DNA from: Treponema sp.
GTDB taxonomy: Bacteria; Spirochaetota; Spirochaetia; Treponematales; Treponemataceae
Length of the DNA: 50,559 nt
Reading direction: 5' to 3'
NCBI GenBank assembly: GCA_017551545.1
Contig: JAFZLJ010000027.1
Location: 1 to 50,559, forward strand
The position numbers and the translations under genes were made by a program. The notes beneath the pieces are model-generated. The model saw nothing but the letters and a program-made list of their open reading frames with translations, had not been told where the DNA came from and did no database searches. Positions 1-8,363 of this stretch are shown piece by piece. How positions within the stretch are numbered: position 1 is the first letter of the stretch; each line of letters begins with the position of its first letter.

Positions 1-336
1 ACATTTGTATTCATGGATCAGGATACTTACGAACAGTTTGAACTTGCTAAGGAAGACCTTGGTGACTATGCAGGATACATCACTCCTGATGATGACCTTG
101 AAGTAAACCTTACATTCTACGAAGGAAAACCTGTAGGTATTGATCTTCCTGTTCGCATTACTCGTACAGTAACTTACTGTGAACCAGGTGTTAAAGGCGA
201 TACTTCTGGAAAATCTTTGAAGCCAGCTACACTTGATACAGGAATTGAAGTTCGTGTTCCATTGTTCATCAACACAGATGACAAGATCGTTATCGATTCA
301 CGCGACGGCTCATTCCTTGAAAGAGCAAAAGACTAA
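1..336 (+). CDS. efp: Elongation factor P, C-terminal part (5' end outside window)
   Basis: The frame is open from base 1 (TFVFMDQDTYEQ) and ends at TAA 336, so the start codon lies upstream of the window. What remains is the middle OB domain, with the family's FMD.ETYEQ-like segment, and the C-terminal OB domain ending GSFLERAKD. EF-P binds between the ribosomal P and E sites and relieves stalling at proline runs. The N-terminal KOW domain and the modified residue are not visible. Codon choice (aac, ttc, cgt, atc) looks like that of a highly expressed gene. Assignment rests on recognising the conserved C-terminal sequence and is firm; the exact paralogue (EF-P or the YeiP type) cannot be checked without the N-terminus. 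Confidence 0.93.
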   Translation, partial: TFVFMDQDTYEQFELAKEDLGDYAGYITPDDDLEVNLTFYEGKPVGIDLPVRITRTVTYCEPGVKGDTSGKSLKPATLDTGIEVRVPLFINTDDKIVIDSRDGSFLERAKD

Positions 337-456
337 TATTAAAAAATAAAACATATACAATATTAAAATTCATAGCTGATTTCCGACGGGGTGCCTGCAG
401 GCATTCCGCTCGCCCAGAATATTGGGGAAATTGCGGACTTTGGCGAGGTGGTTTTT

Positions 457-2961
457 ATGATTACTTTGAAATTCGGTGGAACGTCCATGGCAAATGCCAG
501 ACGTATCCTAGCTTCTGCGGATATTATTATTAACCGCGCAAAAGAAGACAGGTTGGCAGTCATTGTTAGTGCAGTGGCCGGTGTTTCAAATGCTCTTCAG
601 ACAGCAATTGATGCTTGTGTAGGCGGTATTTCTGGTGCAAATTATGTAACCGATTTACGCAACACTCACAACGAAATCTGTCTGGAATTGCAGTCAAAGC
701 TCAATGGTTTTGATGCCGAAAAGACTATGGCACGCCTTGAGCCGAATTTCGAAGAACTCGAAAAGCTCCTTGCCGGATGTGTTTCTTTCTGCGAATGTCC
801 TGATACTGTTCATTGCCGTATCATGGGTATGGGCGAATTACTTTCAGCTCCTATTATGGAAAACGTTCTGCTTGCAAAAAAACAGAGCGTAATTTTCCTT
901 GACTCACGAAAATTCGTATTTACAACAGGTAACCAGAAAGAAGGCGAGGCCGATTATTCTGCCTGTAACGAAGCGTGTGCTCCTTTCCGCGATGGTGCAA
1001 GTCCAACTCAAACAAAAATCCTTTTGTTCCCTGGCTTTATCTGTACCTGGAGTGGTGGACACGGAACAAAGCCTGTAATGGGACTTTTAGGCCGTAACGG
1101 TTCTGATTTTTCTGCCGCAATTATTGGTGCTGCTCTTCGTGTTAAACGCGTAGAATTCTGGACTGATGTTGACGGTGTTTATACTGCAGATCCTCGTGTT
1201 GTAAAAGACGCAATCCTTGTAGACGATATGTCTTACGAAGAAGCAATGGAACTTTCGTTCTTTGGTTCAAAAGTTCTTCATCCAAAAACAATTGCTCCTT
1301 TACAGGCAAAGGGCATTGAAGCCTGGAGCTTGAATAGTCACAACCCAAGTGCACGCGGAACAAGAATTGGTAAAGGACCTTTTGAAAGCCGCGGTAAATC
1401 AAGCATCTGTGGTATTTCTTCTTTAAAGCATGTTTCTATGATAAGCGTTGGCGGTTCTCTTATGCGCGGACGCACAGGCATGGCTAGTAAGATTTTCTCT
1501 GCAGTTTCAAGCGCTGGATCTTCTATTCTTCTTATTACTCAGTCATCTTCTGAGTACACAATTTCTTTCTGTGTACGCGACGTAGAAGCAGATGCAGTCC
1601 GCGATGCTCTTGAAGCAAAGTTCGAACTTGAAATCCGCGAAAAGCTTATTGATGAAATTGAAGTTCATTCAGACTGCGCAATTGTAAGTGTTGTTGGTGA
1701 CGGCATGATTGCTAACCGTGGTGTTGCAGGAAAATTCCTTAATGCACTTTCGAGCCAGGATATTAATATTCAGGCAATTGCTCAGGGTTCAAGTGAGCGT
1801 TGTATTTCTGCAGTTATTGAAAATGAATATGCAGACACTGCTGTTAAAGCTGTTCATCAGTTCTTCTTCCATACTGCACAGACAATCGAAGTATTTGCAT
1901 TCGGTGCCGGTACAATTGGTGGAACAATGATTGATCAGATTCATGAGCAGAAAGAAAAGCTTCTTAAAGAAAATGTAGATATCAAAGTTCTTTGTATTAC
2001 AACAATTGACGGTATGATTTTGAACGAGGACGGACTGGATCTTAGCGACTGGCGAGAACAGATGAAAAAGCCTCAGTTCCCGTTCAACTCAAACAAGAAC
2101 GTTGATGATATCATTAAGTTTGTACGCGAAAAGAAACCGCTCAATCCTGTATTCGTAGATTGTACTGCAAGTTATGATTTACCAGAGCGCTATCTTGATA
2201 TTATTAATGCCGGAATGAGTATTGCAACTCCAAACAAGCGCGCAAACTCTATGGACATTAAGTTCTATCATGAGCTTCGCCGCACTGCAAATAAAATGCA
2301 CCGTCGCTTCCTTTATGAAACAAACGTTGGGGCCGGACTTCCTATTATTGATACTCTGCAGAATCTTTATAAATCTGGTGATAAGCTTGAAAGCTTTAAC
2401 GGAATTATGTCAGGTTCTCTTTCTTATATTTTTGGAAAGCTTGATGAAGGTGTTCCTTTCAGTAAGGCAGTACTTGAAGCAAGAGAGCTTCGCTATACAG
2501 AACCTGATCCTCGTGATGATTTGAACGGAATGGACGTTGCCCGCAAGGGACTTATCATTGCCCGTGAATCTGGTTACGACATTGAGCTTAAGGATATTAA
2601 GATGTACGATGTGTTCCCTAAGGATTTTGATTCGAGCGGAACTGTTGATGAATTCCTTAAAAAGCTTCCACAGGTTGATGACTACTTTGCAAAGAAAATT
2701 GCAGACCTTAAAAAGAAGGGCAAGGTTCTTCGCATGGGTGCAACAATTAAAGACGGAAAAGTCAGCGTTGGCATGATGGAAGTTGGACAGGATGATCCTT
2801 TGTACAGCGTAAAGGGTGGAGAAAACGCATTTGTATTCTACACAGAACGCTATCAGCCGATTCCATTGACTGTTCGCGGTTATGGTGCAGGTGCAGGCGT
2901 TACTGCTGCCGGTGTATTCGGTGATATTTTGAGAACGGTATCGTTTAATATGGAGCGATAG
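457..2961 (+). CDS. thrA: Bifunctional aspartokinase / homoserine dehydrogenase
   Basis: This 834-residue fusion carries out the first and third steps of the aspartate pathway to threonine and methionine. The aspartokinase domain opens at once with KFGGTS (residues 5-10) and has a GRNGSDFSA segment. Two ACT-like regulatory units fill roughly 310-460. The homoserine dehydrogenase half starts with the nucleotide-binding loop FGAGTIGG near 479-489 and contains the NVGAGLP and GIMSGSLSY segments. Length matches E. coli-type ThrA. I chose ATG 457 because a GAGGTGG ribosome-binding site lies 6-8 nt upstream and the kinase motif follows directly; the in-frame GTG at 391 would add 22 non-family residues. 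The ACT region implies feedback control, probably by threonine (family knowledge). Confidence 0.95.
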   Translation: MITLKFGGTSMANARRILASADIIINRAKEDRLAVIVSAVAGVSNALQTAIDACVGGISGANYVTDLRNTHNEICLELQSKLNGFDAEKTMARLEPNFEELEKLLAGCVSFCECPDTVHCRIMGMGELLSAPIMENVLLAKKQSVIFLDSRKFVFTTGNQKEGEADYSACNEACAPFRDGASPTQTKILLFPGFICTWSGGHGTKPVMGLLGRNGSDFSAAIIGAALRVKRVEFWTDVDGVYTADPRVVKDAILVDDMSYEEAMELSFFGSKVLHPKTIAPLQAKGIEAWSLNSHNPSARGTRIGKGPFESRGKSSICGISSLKHVSMISVGGSLMRGRTGMASKIFSAVSSAGSSILLITQSSSEYTISFCVRDVEADAVRDALEAKFELEIREKLIDEIEVHSDCAIVSVVGDGMIANRGVAGKFLNALSSQDINIQAIAQGSSERCISAVIENEYADTAVKAVHQFFFHTAQTIEVFAFGAGTIGGTMIDQIHEQKEKLLKENVDIKVLCITTIDGMILNEDGLDLSDWREQMKKPQFPFNSNKNVDDIIKFVREKKPLNPVFVDCTASYDLPERYLDIINAGMSIATPNKRANSMDIKFYHELRRTANKMHRRFLYETNVGAGLPIIDTLQNLYKSGDKLESFNGIMSGSLSYIFGKLDEGVPFSKAVLEARELRYTEPDPRDDLNGMDVARKGLIIARESGYDIELKDIKMYDVFPKDFDSSGTVDEFLKKLPQVDDYFAKKIADLKKKGKVLRMGATIKDGKVSVGMMEVGQDDPLYSVKGGENAFVFYTERYQPIPLTVRGYGAGAGVTAAGVFGDILRTVSFNMER

Positions 2962-3016
2962 ATTGTCGGGTCAAGCCCGACAATGACATGTCATTCCCGG
3001 GCTTGACCCGGGAATC
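2962..3016. repeat. Family A palindromic repeat (paired copies)
   Basis: Two adjacent palindromes with cores CGGGTCAAGCCCG and CCGGGCTTGACCCGG, flanked by ATTGT/ACAATGAC and GTCATTC/GAATC. They sit between the aspartokinase gene and ilvN, and the ilvN ribosome-binding site starts a few bases after the second palindrome. Confidence 0.9.
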
Positions 3017-3034
3017 TGTACTAGGAGAATTTGT

Positions 3035-3523
3035 ATGGAAAAGTTTGTACTAAGTATTCTTGTTGAGAACAAAGCAGGTGTGCTGTCTCGTGTTTCAGGG
3101 CTGTTCAGTCGCCGTGGTTACAATATTGACTCTCTTACAGTCTGCGAGACCTCCAATCCCGAACAGTCACGCATGACAGTAGTCGTGAAAGGCGATGAGT
3201 ACATTCTTGAACAGATTCAAAAGCAGCTTGCCAAGCTTGTAGAAGTTCTTGCAATCAAGAAATGCGATTCGGGCTCAACCTGTCAGCGCGAAATGGCTTT
3301 GATTAAGGTAAAGGCCGAAGGAACAAACCGCGGAACAATCATTGAAACATGTGACATTTTCCGTGCTCACATTGTTGATGTGGGAATTGATTCTGTGGTA
3401 GTAGAAGCTACAGGAAGCGAAGATAAAATAGAAAGCCTCATCCGTTTGCTCGAACCGTTTGGTATTCTTGAATATGTGAAAACAGGTTTGACAGCAATGG
3501 ACCGTGGCGCTGTTACGATGTAA
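3035..3523 (+). CDS. ilvN: Acetolactate synthase small (regulatory) subunit
   Basis: A 162-residue protein with an N-terminal ACT domain (LVENKAGVLSRVSGLFSRRG, residues 9-28, then YNIDSLTV) and a C-terminal ALS_ss_C domain. Both are standard for IlvN/IlvH, and the length is typical. It binds valine or another branched-chain amino acid and activates and regulates the catalytic IlvB subunit. No ilvB lies next to it, so the catalytic subunit must be encoded elsewhere. AGGAGA about 7 nt before ATG supports the start. It may be cotranscribed with the aspartokinase gene across a repeat-filled gap. It ends 11 nt inside the convergent gene. Confidence 0.93.
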   Translation: MEKFVLSILVENKAGVLSRVSGLFSRRGYNIDSLTVCETSNPEQSRMTVVVKGDEYILEQIQKQLAKLVEVLAIKKCDSGSTCQREMALIKVKAEGTNRGTIIETCDIFRAHIVDVGIDSVVVEATGSEDKIESLIRLLEPFGILEYVKTGLTAMDRGAVTM

Positions 3524-3986
3524 GTTTCTTCCACACAGTCGAAGCTAATTCATAAACACCAGGCTTGGGTGAAGTGCATTCCCCAAGCCTGAATATTTTT
3601 AAACTGAGAGGGAAGGTCTCGTCATAAGCCTGGATTGCCACGCTTCGCTCGCAATGACATGAGTGGCCTGTGTCATTGCGAGGAGCGCAGCGACGTGGCA
3701 ATCCATGTATAAAATCCAATTTACTTTCCAGAACATCCCCACCAACACATTCAATTTCCACCGGGCAAACAAAATATCCTTCCTCATCATACTCCGGTGC
3801 CAGTACAGTAACTTTTGTAATCTCCGCTTTTGCTTCTTCAACAGTTTTAAAATCAACAGGAATCCAAAGAGGCATGGCGGCGTAGGGCATAATCCCATTA
3901 TCACCTTTAAAAATCTCTTTGATTAGTTTTTTTTGAGCATTAATTAGTTTTAATTCCAGATCTCTGTGCGGTACAATTACAATCAT
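3513..3986 (-). CDS. Hypothetical protein invaded by a palindromic repeat
   Basis: A 157-residue protein that I do not recognise. Residues 1-93 look like an ordinary soluble protein (IVIVPHRDLELKLINAQKKL at the start, then acidic segments). Residues about 94-119 are translated family B repeat (GLPRRCAPRND, CHCERSVAIQ), and the original sequence seems to resume near residue 120 and runs to FRLGECTSPKPGVYELAST. The repeat entered without breaking the frame, so the protein may still work with an extra surface loop, or it may be decaying. A TACAAT box lies 7 nt before ATG, but its -35 is poor. The 3' end overlaps ilvN by 11 nt in convergent orientation. Confidence 0.6.
   Translation of the reverse strand: MIVIVPHRDLELKLINAQKKLIKEIFKGDNGIMPYAAMPLWIPVDFKTVEEAKAEITKVTVLAPEYDEEGYFVCPVEIECVGGDVLESKLDFIHGLPRRCAPRNDTGHSCHCERSVAIQAYDETFPLSLKIFRLGECTSPKPGVYELASTVWKKLTS
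3631..3706. repeat. Family B palindromic repeat inside a gene
   Basis: Inverted copies of TGGATTGCCACG..GCTCGCAATGAC and GTCATTGCGAGG..GTGGCAATCCA around a short spacer. It lies wholly within the coding frame of the convergent hypothetical gene and adds about 25 residues. Confidence 0.9.
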
Positions 3987-4049
3987 TGCTTTAATTGTAT
4001 ATTTTTTTTTGTATAAATGATATAGTATATTTTAAATGAAGGTATGTTT

Positions 4050-4120
4050 CGTCATTGCGAGCGAAGCGAAGCAATCCATTTTTTAATATATAGATTGCCA
4101 CGCTACGCTCGCAATGACGT
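4050..4120. repeat. Family B palindromic repeat
   Basis: CGTCATTGCGAGCGAAGCGA and its inverted partner ending CGCTCGCAATGACG, around an AT-rich loop. It lies just upstream of the HEAWH protein gene, whose GGGAG-like ribosome-binding site begins at the repeat edge. Confidence 0.9.
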
Positions 4121-4136
4121 GGGAGCAGGTAATTAA

Positions 4137-5939
4137 ATGACACTAAAACTTGTATCAAAAAAGAATTTGACAATTTTATGTATTATTCTTTGCGTAGTAT
4201 TGATAGTGTTTACAACAATTATCTGTATAAAAAACAGTAGAACCTCATCTGTAAAACTATCCTCAACAATTTCAGAATATCAGGAAAACTTAATTGCAAA
4301 AAACAAACTTGCCCACACAGGAATTATAAAAGAAAAAGGCGAAGCTCAGTTTGCTTTTACTACAAATCAAAAAAATCAGTTTACTCAGGTTTATAATGAC
4401 AACCAGAGTGCTGCTCTTGTTATACGCGTAAAATTTAATCCGACTGCCTCTCAAAAAGAACTTCTTACAACAGGAACAGAGCTGCCGTTCAATTTTGGAA
4501 TCCTTTATTCAGATGACTTTGACAAAAACGGAAAGCTTAAGGAACCGCTTAATACAAAAATTTCTGTTTATGCAGATCTTAGTAAAAAGCTTTCTTATCA
4601 GAATAATGAACCTGTTATTGTAGATTTTTCTATGGCAATTCCAAAATCAGAGCATTTTGAAAACTTCCTTCCAACAGGATTTTTTATAAACTCAAGTGTT
4701 GCCTGCCAGATTGTAAGTGCGTGTGCAGCTCCTGCTTTAATTGGTTTTGACCTTACTCAGGAAATCACTTTTTACGGATTTTCTTCAAACGGTGGAATTG
4801 TAAATTTTCAGAATACTTCTGTAGATTTTTCGGGAGCTTCTCTTGCTTTCCCTGTTCAAAATACACTTAATGCAAATATGCCTCAATACATTCTTACTTT
4901 AAATAATAATGAAGAATTAAAAGGAAAGACTGTAAAGTTGAGCATTGGCGGCGAAAAGCTTTATATAAAAAATTCTGCAAATGTTTCAAAACTGGAATTT
5001 CCTTCGGCTTCACTAAAGAGTCCGTTCAGTAATGCAGAGTTTTCTGAAAACGCCGAATGTATTACATCATTTTTGCTTCAGAGTGTTCCTGTAACTGATC
5101 AATACAAAGCAGTGCGCACAGACCCTGGATTAATCCTTAATTACAATCAGAAAAACTGGCGCGTAAAAGAATATGAAGTTTATGAATGGGACAGATATCC
5201 AGGCATCCTTTTGTTCGATATTCTTGATTACGATATTCAAAATGATTTTTTCCGCAGGCTTGCATATTTTGTCGAAAAGCGTGGTTATAAAGGAAAGCTC
5301 TGGAGCGATGAAGTTCTGGCAGACAAGCACGGTTACAATGCCCACGACTATTCTGCAGATTCTCTTGCAGCATTCTTTAATAAAGCAACAGAAGAAAACT
5401 TTCCTTTGAACGAGGCAGAGCAGACTCTTAAAAAAATCCTTATTGTAAACGGTCTTTTGATTCAAGACGGAGATTATGTAAAAGCAGGCGAGGGTGGTAT
5501 TGTTTCAATTTCGCGTGAATCTGATGCAGCACTCCGCGCAAAGCTGTTGGCACATGAAGCCTGGCACACCTTGTTTTTCCGCGATGAAGATTTCCGCAAT
5601 TTTGTTGCAGCAGTTTATTATACTTTTGATCCGGATTCCCGCCAGTTCCTTTTAGACTTTTTTGAATCTCAGACAGGTCTTGGCTACGACATTGAAGATG
5701 AATATTTAATGCACAATGAGTTTATGGCATATATTCTTCAGCAGCGCCTTAAGGATGTTCCTGAATACTTTGTTGGAAGAACAAACCTGTGGTCTGTGTG
5801 GTCATTTACACCTGTTCTTTCGCAATATATACGTGACACAAATGCAAAGGGCTTTGAGGATGCGGCAATTATTCTGAATGATTATATTCTTGATGTCTAC
5901 GGAATAAGCGGTGGAAACGTAGCACTTATTACCCGTTAA
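4137..5939 (+). CDS. Membrane-anchored protein with an HEAWH zinc-protease-like motif
   Basis: A 600-residue protein of no family I can name. Residues about 11-31 form one hydrophobic helix with basic residues before it (signal anchor or uncleaved signal). The middle is a beta-rich, Asn/Ser-rich extracytoplasmic region. HEAWH at 473-477 fits the HExxH zinc-binding signature, and E528 in HNEFMAY could be the third ligand, giving a gluzincin-like arrangement. A probable role is an exported metallopeptidase acting on envelope or host material, but neither activity nor substrate can be read from the sequence. The start follows a weak GGGAGCAGG site that borders a repeat. The gene is convergent with the MBL-fold gene (11-nt overlap). 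Confidence 0.75.
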   Translation: MTLKLVSKKNLTILCIILCVVLIVFTTIICIKNSRTSSVKLSSTISEYQENLIAKNKLAHTGIIKEKGEAQFAFTTNQKNQFTQVYNDNQSAALVIRVKFNPTASQKELLTTGTELPFNFGILYSDDFDKNGKLKEPLNTKISVYADLSKKLSYQNNEPVIVDFSMAIPKSEHFENFLPTGFFINSSVACQIVSACAAPALIGFDLTQEITFYGFSSNGGIVNFQNTSVDFSGASLAFPVQNTLNANMPQYILTLNNNEELKGKTVKLSIGGEKLYIKNSANVSKLEFPSASLKSPFSNAEFSENAECITSFLLQSVPVTDQYKAVRTDPGLILNYNQKNWRVKEYEVYEWDRYPGILLFDILDYDIQNDFFRRLAYFVEKRGYKGKLWSDEVLADKHGYNAHDYSADSLAAFFNKATEENFPLNEAEQTLKKILIVNGLLIQDGDYVKAGEGGIVSISRESDAALRAKLLAHEAWHTLFFRDEDFRNFVAAVYYTFDPDSRQFLLDFFESQTGLGYDIEDEYLMHNEFMAYILQQRLKDVPEYFVGRTNLWSVWSFTPVLSQYIRDTNAKGFEDAAIILNDYILDVYGISGGNVALITR

Positions 5940-6486
5940 TCAAAAACATTCTGGCAGCTTCAAGTGTTGTAGGAGGTCCGTGACCCGGCATTAATACAAC
6001 TCCGTCCTGCTGTGAAAAAATATGATTTTCTATATTCGTTCTTAAAATAAATTCTGAATAGCTTGAGTTTGTGCTTCCCATTGAGCCTGCAAAAAGAACA
6101 TCGCCTGTGAACAAAAGGTTTCCTATTCCATAAACAATAGAATCGGCTGTGTGACCAGGAATTGTAGTAAAGCGGACATTCATTTTTGCAACACGGATTT
6201 TTCCGTCGCCCATAAGAACATTTGTGTCGTTCTTTGCAACTTCCCAGTCTGCTGCATATATTTTTGGATTGTAAATCTTTCTTAAGGTTTTAATGCCGTC
6301 TACATGGCTTCCGTGGTTATGAGTAATAAGAACTGCCGAAAGCTTTAAGTTTTCATTTTCTATCTGCGAAATCATTCCTTCGGTAATTTTACCAGGATCA
6401 ATTATAATTGCTTCCTTTGCTTTTTCGTTTACAACTACATAACAGTTTGAAAAGCCTTTAAGATTCAGGTGGAAATAAACTTTCAT
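5929..6486 (-). CDS. MBL-fold metallo-hydrolase with altered metal motif
   Basis: A 185-residue single-domain metallo-beta-lactamase fold protein, close in layout to glyoxalase II-like hydrolases (YcbL type). Visible elements are THNHGSH at 55-61, GHT with H112, LFTGD with D129, and GHG with H169. The usual HxHxDH has Ser at position 60 instead of the Asp that normally binds the second metal. Translation is probably coupled to the upstream gene because ATG overlaps its TGA. Family members cleave thioesters or related bonds; the changed residue makes the activity uncertain. Confidence 0.85.
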   Translation of the reverse strand: MKVYFHLNLKGFSNCYVVVNEKAKEAIIIDPGKITEGMISQIENENLKLSAVLITHNHGSHVDGIKTLRKIYNPKIYAADWEVAKNDTNVLMGDGKIRVAKMNVRFTTIPGHTADSIVYGIGNLLFTGDVLFAGSMGSTNSSYSEFILRTNIENHIFSQQDGVVLMPGHGPPTTLEAARMFLING

Positions 6487-7148
6487 TCATGACCTCCCTG
6501 AGTTCCTTTTTCGCCTTTCTGAAGTGCGCTTCCCTGTTTGTCGAAAAGTGCTTCACGTGTATTAGACATCTTAAAAGAAACATTTGTTCTTTCTGAATTA
6601 TAAAAAAGCGTGTGCTTTAAGTTACAGTTCTGCATTGAAGTATCTACAAGTGAAGCCATAATGAATCGGGAATTAAAAAGGTCTGAATCATCAAAAGAAG
6701 ACTGGTAGGCCTTTATTCCGTTAAAGTTATCCTGAATCATATCGCTTGAAGTAAACAAAGTATGGAAAAATGTACTGCCTGAAAAAGATGTAAACATTGA
6801 ATCTGATTTAATAAATGAACAGTCGTTGAAAACTGCAAAATCAAAAATGCACATGTGGGTCAAAACATTTTCTGCGTGGATATTTGTAAAGGTGCAGTGA
6901 TGAAAATTGCAGCCGTAGAATTCTTTATTTGAAAAATCTATATCCTGAAAAATCAAGCCGCTTGCACATAGCCCGATTATTTTTTTGTTGGAGCTAATGT
7001 AATTGTAGATTTCCTGCTTGAGTTTTCCAGGGTCTGGAATGTGGTCGAGGCAGTAGCTTTTTTCTTCTGTAAGGTTGCCGTCTTTGTCAAAGGTCGAAAG
7101 CGCATTGTTTCGGCAGTGTCTTACAAGGCAAGGATTTTCTGTAAACAT
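6483..7148 (-). CDS. Pentapeptide-repeat-like protein
   Basis: A 221-residue protein. Its N-terminal 50 residues contain Cys and His (NPCLVRHCRNN, YCLDHIPDPG) that may bind metal. From about 65 to 200 it shows five-residue periodicity (DIDFSNKEFYGCNFHHCTFT and similar) typical of a right-handed pentapeptide beta-helix, although the A(D/N)LxX consensus is loose. Such helices usually bind proteins or mimic DNA; the function here is unknown. It is the first gene of a pair, with the MBL-fold gene starting within its stop codon. A TTGAAT-N17-TAAAAT promoter ends 9 nt before ATG, so the mRNA may be nearly leaderless. Confidence 0.75.
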   Translation of the reverse strand: MFTENPCLVRHCRNNALSTFDKDGNLTEEKSYCLDHIPDPGKLKQEIYNYISSNKKIIGLCASGLIFQDIDFSNKEFYGCNFHHCTFTNIHAENVLTHMCIFDFAVFNDCSFIKSDSMFTSFSGSTFFHTLFTSSDMIQDNFNGIKAYQSSFDDSDLFNSRFIMASLVDTSMQNCNLKHTLFYNSERTNVSFKMSNTREALFDKQGSALQKGEKGTQGGHE

Positions 7149-7157
7149 ATCTCTTTT

Positions 7158-7186
7158 ATTTTATAGTGAAAAGGTGTATCATTCAA
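7158..7186 (-). promoter_or_regulatory. Sigma70-like promoter of the pentapeptide-like gene
   Basis: On the minus strand, TTGAAT (7181-7186) is 17 nt from TAAAAT (7158-7163). The predicted transcription start is about 2 nt before the ATG at 7148. Confidence 0.5.
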
Positions 7187-7188
7187 CT

Positions 7189-7509
7189 ATGATTTGCTGG
7201 AAATGTAAAAAAGAAATTTCTATTGAAAAACCGGTTCGTAGCGATGAATGTCCGCTTTGTCATGCAGATTTACATGTTTGCCGCGGATGTGATTTTTACG
7301 AAAACGGCGCACATAATGATTGCCGTGAAAGCTCTGCAGATATGGTTACTGATAAGGAAAGGGCTAACTTTTGTGATTATTTTAGGGTGAAGAAAGATTG
7401 TCGGGTCAAGCCCGACAATGACAACGGCGATGTCATTCCCGGGCTTGACCCGGGAATCTCTAAAGCAGAAAAAGCTCGTAATGATTTTAACGCTCTGTTT
7501 GGGGATTAA
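7189..7509 (+). CDS. Small zinc-ribbon protein with repeat-derived segment
   Basis: A 106-residue protein. CWKC (residues 3-6) and CPLC (about 22-25) look like two zinc knuckles, followed by a second Cys-rich stretch, CRGCDFYENGAHNDC. Residues about 70-90 (DCRVKPDNDNGD..IPGLDPGIS) are translated family A repeat, inserted in frame before the C-terminal KARNDFNALFGD. The native family member would be about 20 residues shorter. It lies 2 nt upstream of murI, so the two are probably cotranscribed. The zinc ribbon could bind nucleic acid or protein; there is no specific evidence for either. The start follows a weak AAAGGTG. Confidence 0.75.
   Translation: MICWKCKKEISIEKPVRSDECPLCHADLHVCRGCDFYENGAHNDCRESSADMVTDKERANFCDYFRVKKDCRVKPDNDNGDVIPGLDPGISKAEKARNDFNALFGD
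7396..7458. repeat. Family A palindromic repeat inside a gene
   Basis: A paired copy (TCGGGTCAAGCCCGA and CCCGGGCTTGACCCGGG) in the same arrangement as at 2962, here inside the zinc-ribbon gene and in frame. Confidence 0.9.
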
Positions 7510-7511
7510 AT

Positions 7512-8363
7512 ATGACAGATTTTGTATTCATAGACAGTGGAGTAGGCGGAATTCCTTATATGACAGCTCTTTTAGAAAAGGAGTCTGGTGCTTCGTGTGT
7601 CTATGTTGCCGACAATAAAAACTTTCCTTATGGCGAAAAGTCTCATGATGAAGTTGTTGAATGCGTAACTGCTGTTGTTGAAAAAATCTGTAAACGTTTT
7701 GATCCGGCTGTAATTGTACTTGCATGTAATACAATTTCTGTAAATGCACTTGAAGTTTTGCGGCAGAAGTTTCCGCAGGTTCAGTTTGTTGGGACAGTTC
7801 CAGCTATAAAGCTTGCTGCAACAGTTTCACAGAAAAAAAGAATAGGTTTAATTGCTTCAAAATCTACCTGCGAAAATCCATATAATATTGATCTTAAAAA
7901 TGAATTTGCAAAGGACTGTGAGCTTATAATGCGGCCTGATTCAACTCTTATTTCTTTTATAGAAGATAAGGGCTTTTCTGCAACAGAAACTGAACTGGAA
8001 GAAGCAGTGCGTCCTGCAATAGATTTTTTCCGCCGGCAGAACTGTGATGTTATAATTCTTGGGTGTACTCACTTTTTGAATATTAAGGATGTGTTTGAAA
8101 AGGTGGCCCGTAATTGTGCGGTTCCTGAGCTTGTCGAAGGACCAATTCAAATTGTAGATTCTGTTGATGGGGTTGTGAGACAGATGATAAAGGTGAGGGC
8201 CCTTCGATCTTATGAGGCCCTTCGACAGGCTCAGGGACCCCAAGGTGTTCAGGGACCCCAGGGGGCGCAACTCTTTATAACATCTACAGATAACCAGACT
8301 GAACTGGCAAAATATCAGGCAATCTGCGCACACTTTAATATTACCTTTGGTGGAAATATTTAA
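7512..8363 (+). CDS. murI: Glutamate racemase with two repeat-derived inserts
   Basis: A 283-residue enzyme making D-glutamate for peptidoglycan. It has the family hallmarks: IDSGVGG near the start, the two catalytic cysteines in ACNT (about residue 72) and GCTH (about 185), and NFPYG. Two inserts of family C repeat occur in frame: VPELVEGP at about 203-210, and LRQAQGPQGVQGPQGAQ around 235-251. Both fall in the C-terminal third after the second catalytic Cys, where loops should tolerate them. The normal sequence resumes with LFITSTDN. The start lies 2 nt after the zinc-ribbon stop, implying coupling. The enzyme is probably active because both Cys loops are intact. Confidence 0.92.
   Translation: MTDFVFIDSGVGGIPYMTALLEKESGASCVYVADNKNFPYGEKSHDEVVECVTAVVEKICKRFDPAVIVLACNTISVNALEVLRQKFPQVQFVGTVPAIKLAATVSQKKRIGLIASKSTCENPYNIDLKNEFAKDCELIMRPDSTLISFIEDKGFSATETELEEAVRPAIDFFRRQNCDVIILGCTHFLNIKDVFEKVARNCAVPELVEGPIQIVDSVDGVVRQMIKVRALRSYEALRQAQGPQGVQGPQGAQLFITSTDNQTELAKYQAICAHFNITFGGNI
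8121..8142. repeat. Family C repeat in murI
   Basis: TTCCTGAGCTTGTCGAAGGA read in frame as PELVEG within murI. Confidence 0.85.
8198..8262. repeat. Family C repeat cluster in murI
   Basis: Inverted and tandem family C pieces (CCCTTCGACAGGCTCAGGGA followed by further TTCAGGGACCCC units), read in frame as a Gln/Gly/Pro-rich stretch. It can pair with the 8121 copy to form a stem. Confidence 0.85.

Noticed and set aside
391..456. GTG start extending the aspartokinase gene upstream by 22 codons
   Set aside because: The added residues do not match the family, and a good ribosome-binding site serves ATG 457. The TGCCTGCAGGCA palindrome there shows no attenuator or leader-peptide pattern.
3670..4173. 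Short frames reading HCERSVAIQ or LRGAQRRGNP
   Set aside because: These are translations of family B repeats in non-genic frames. Only the 3513-3986 minus-strand frame has flanking protein-like sequence.
8198..8262. CRISPR-like or collagen-gene repeat
   Set aside because: The units are short, irregular, lack unique spacers and match dispersed family C elements.
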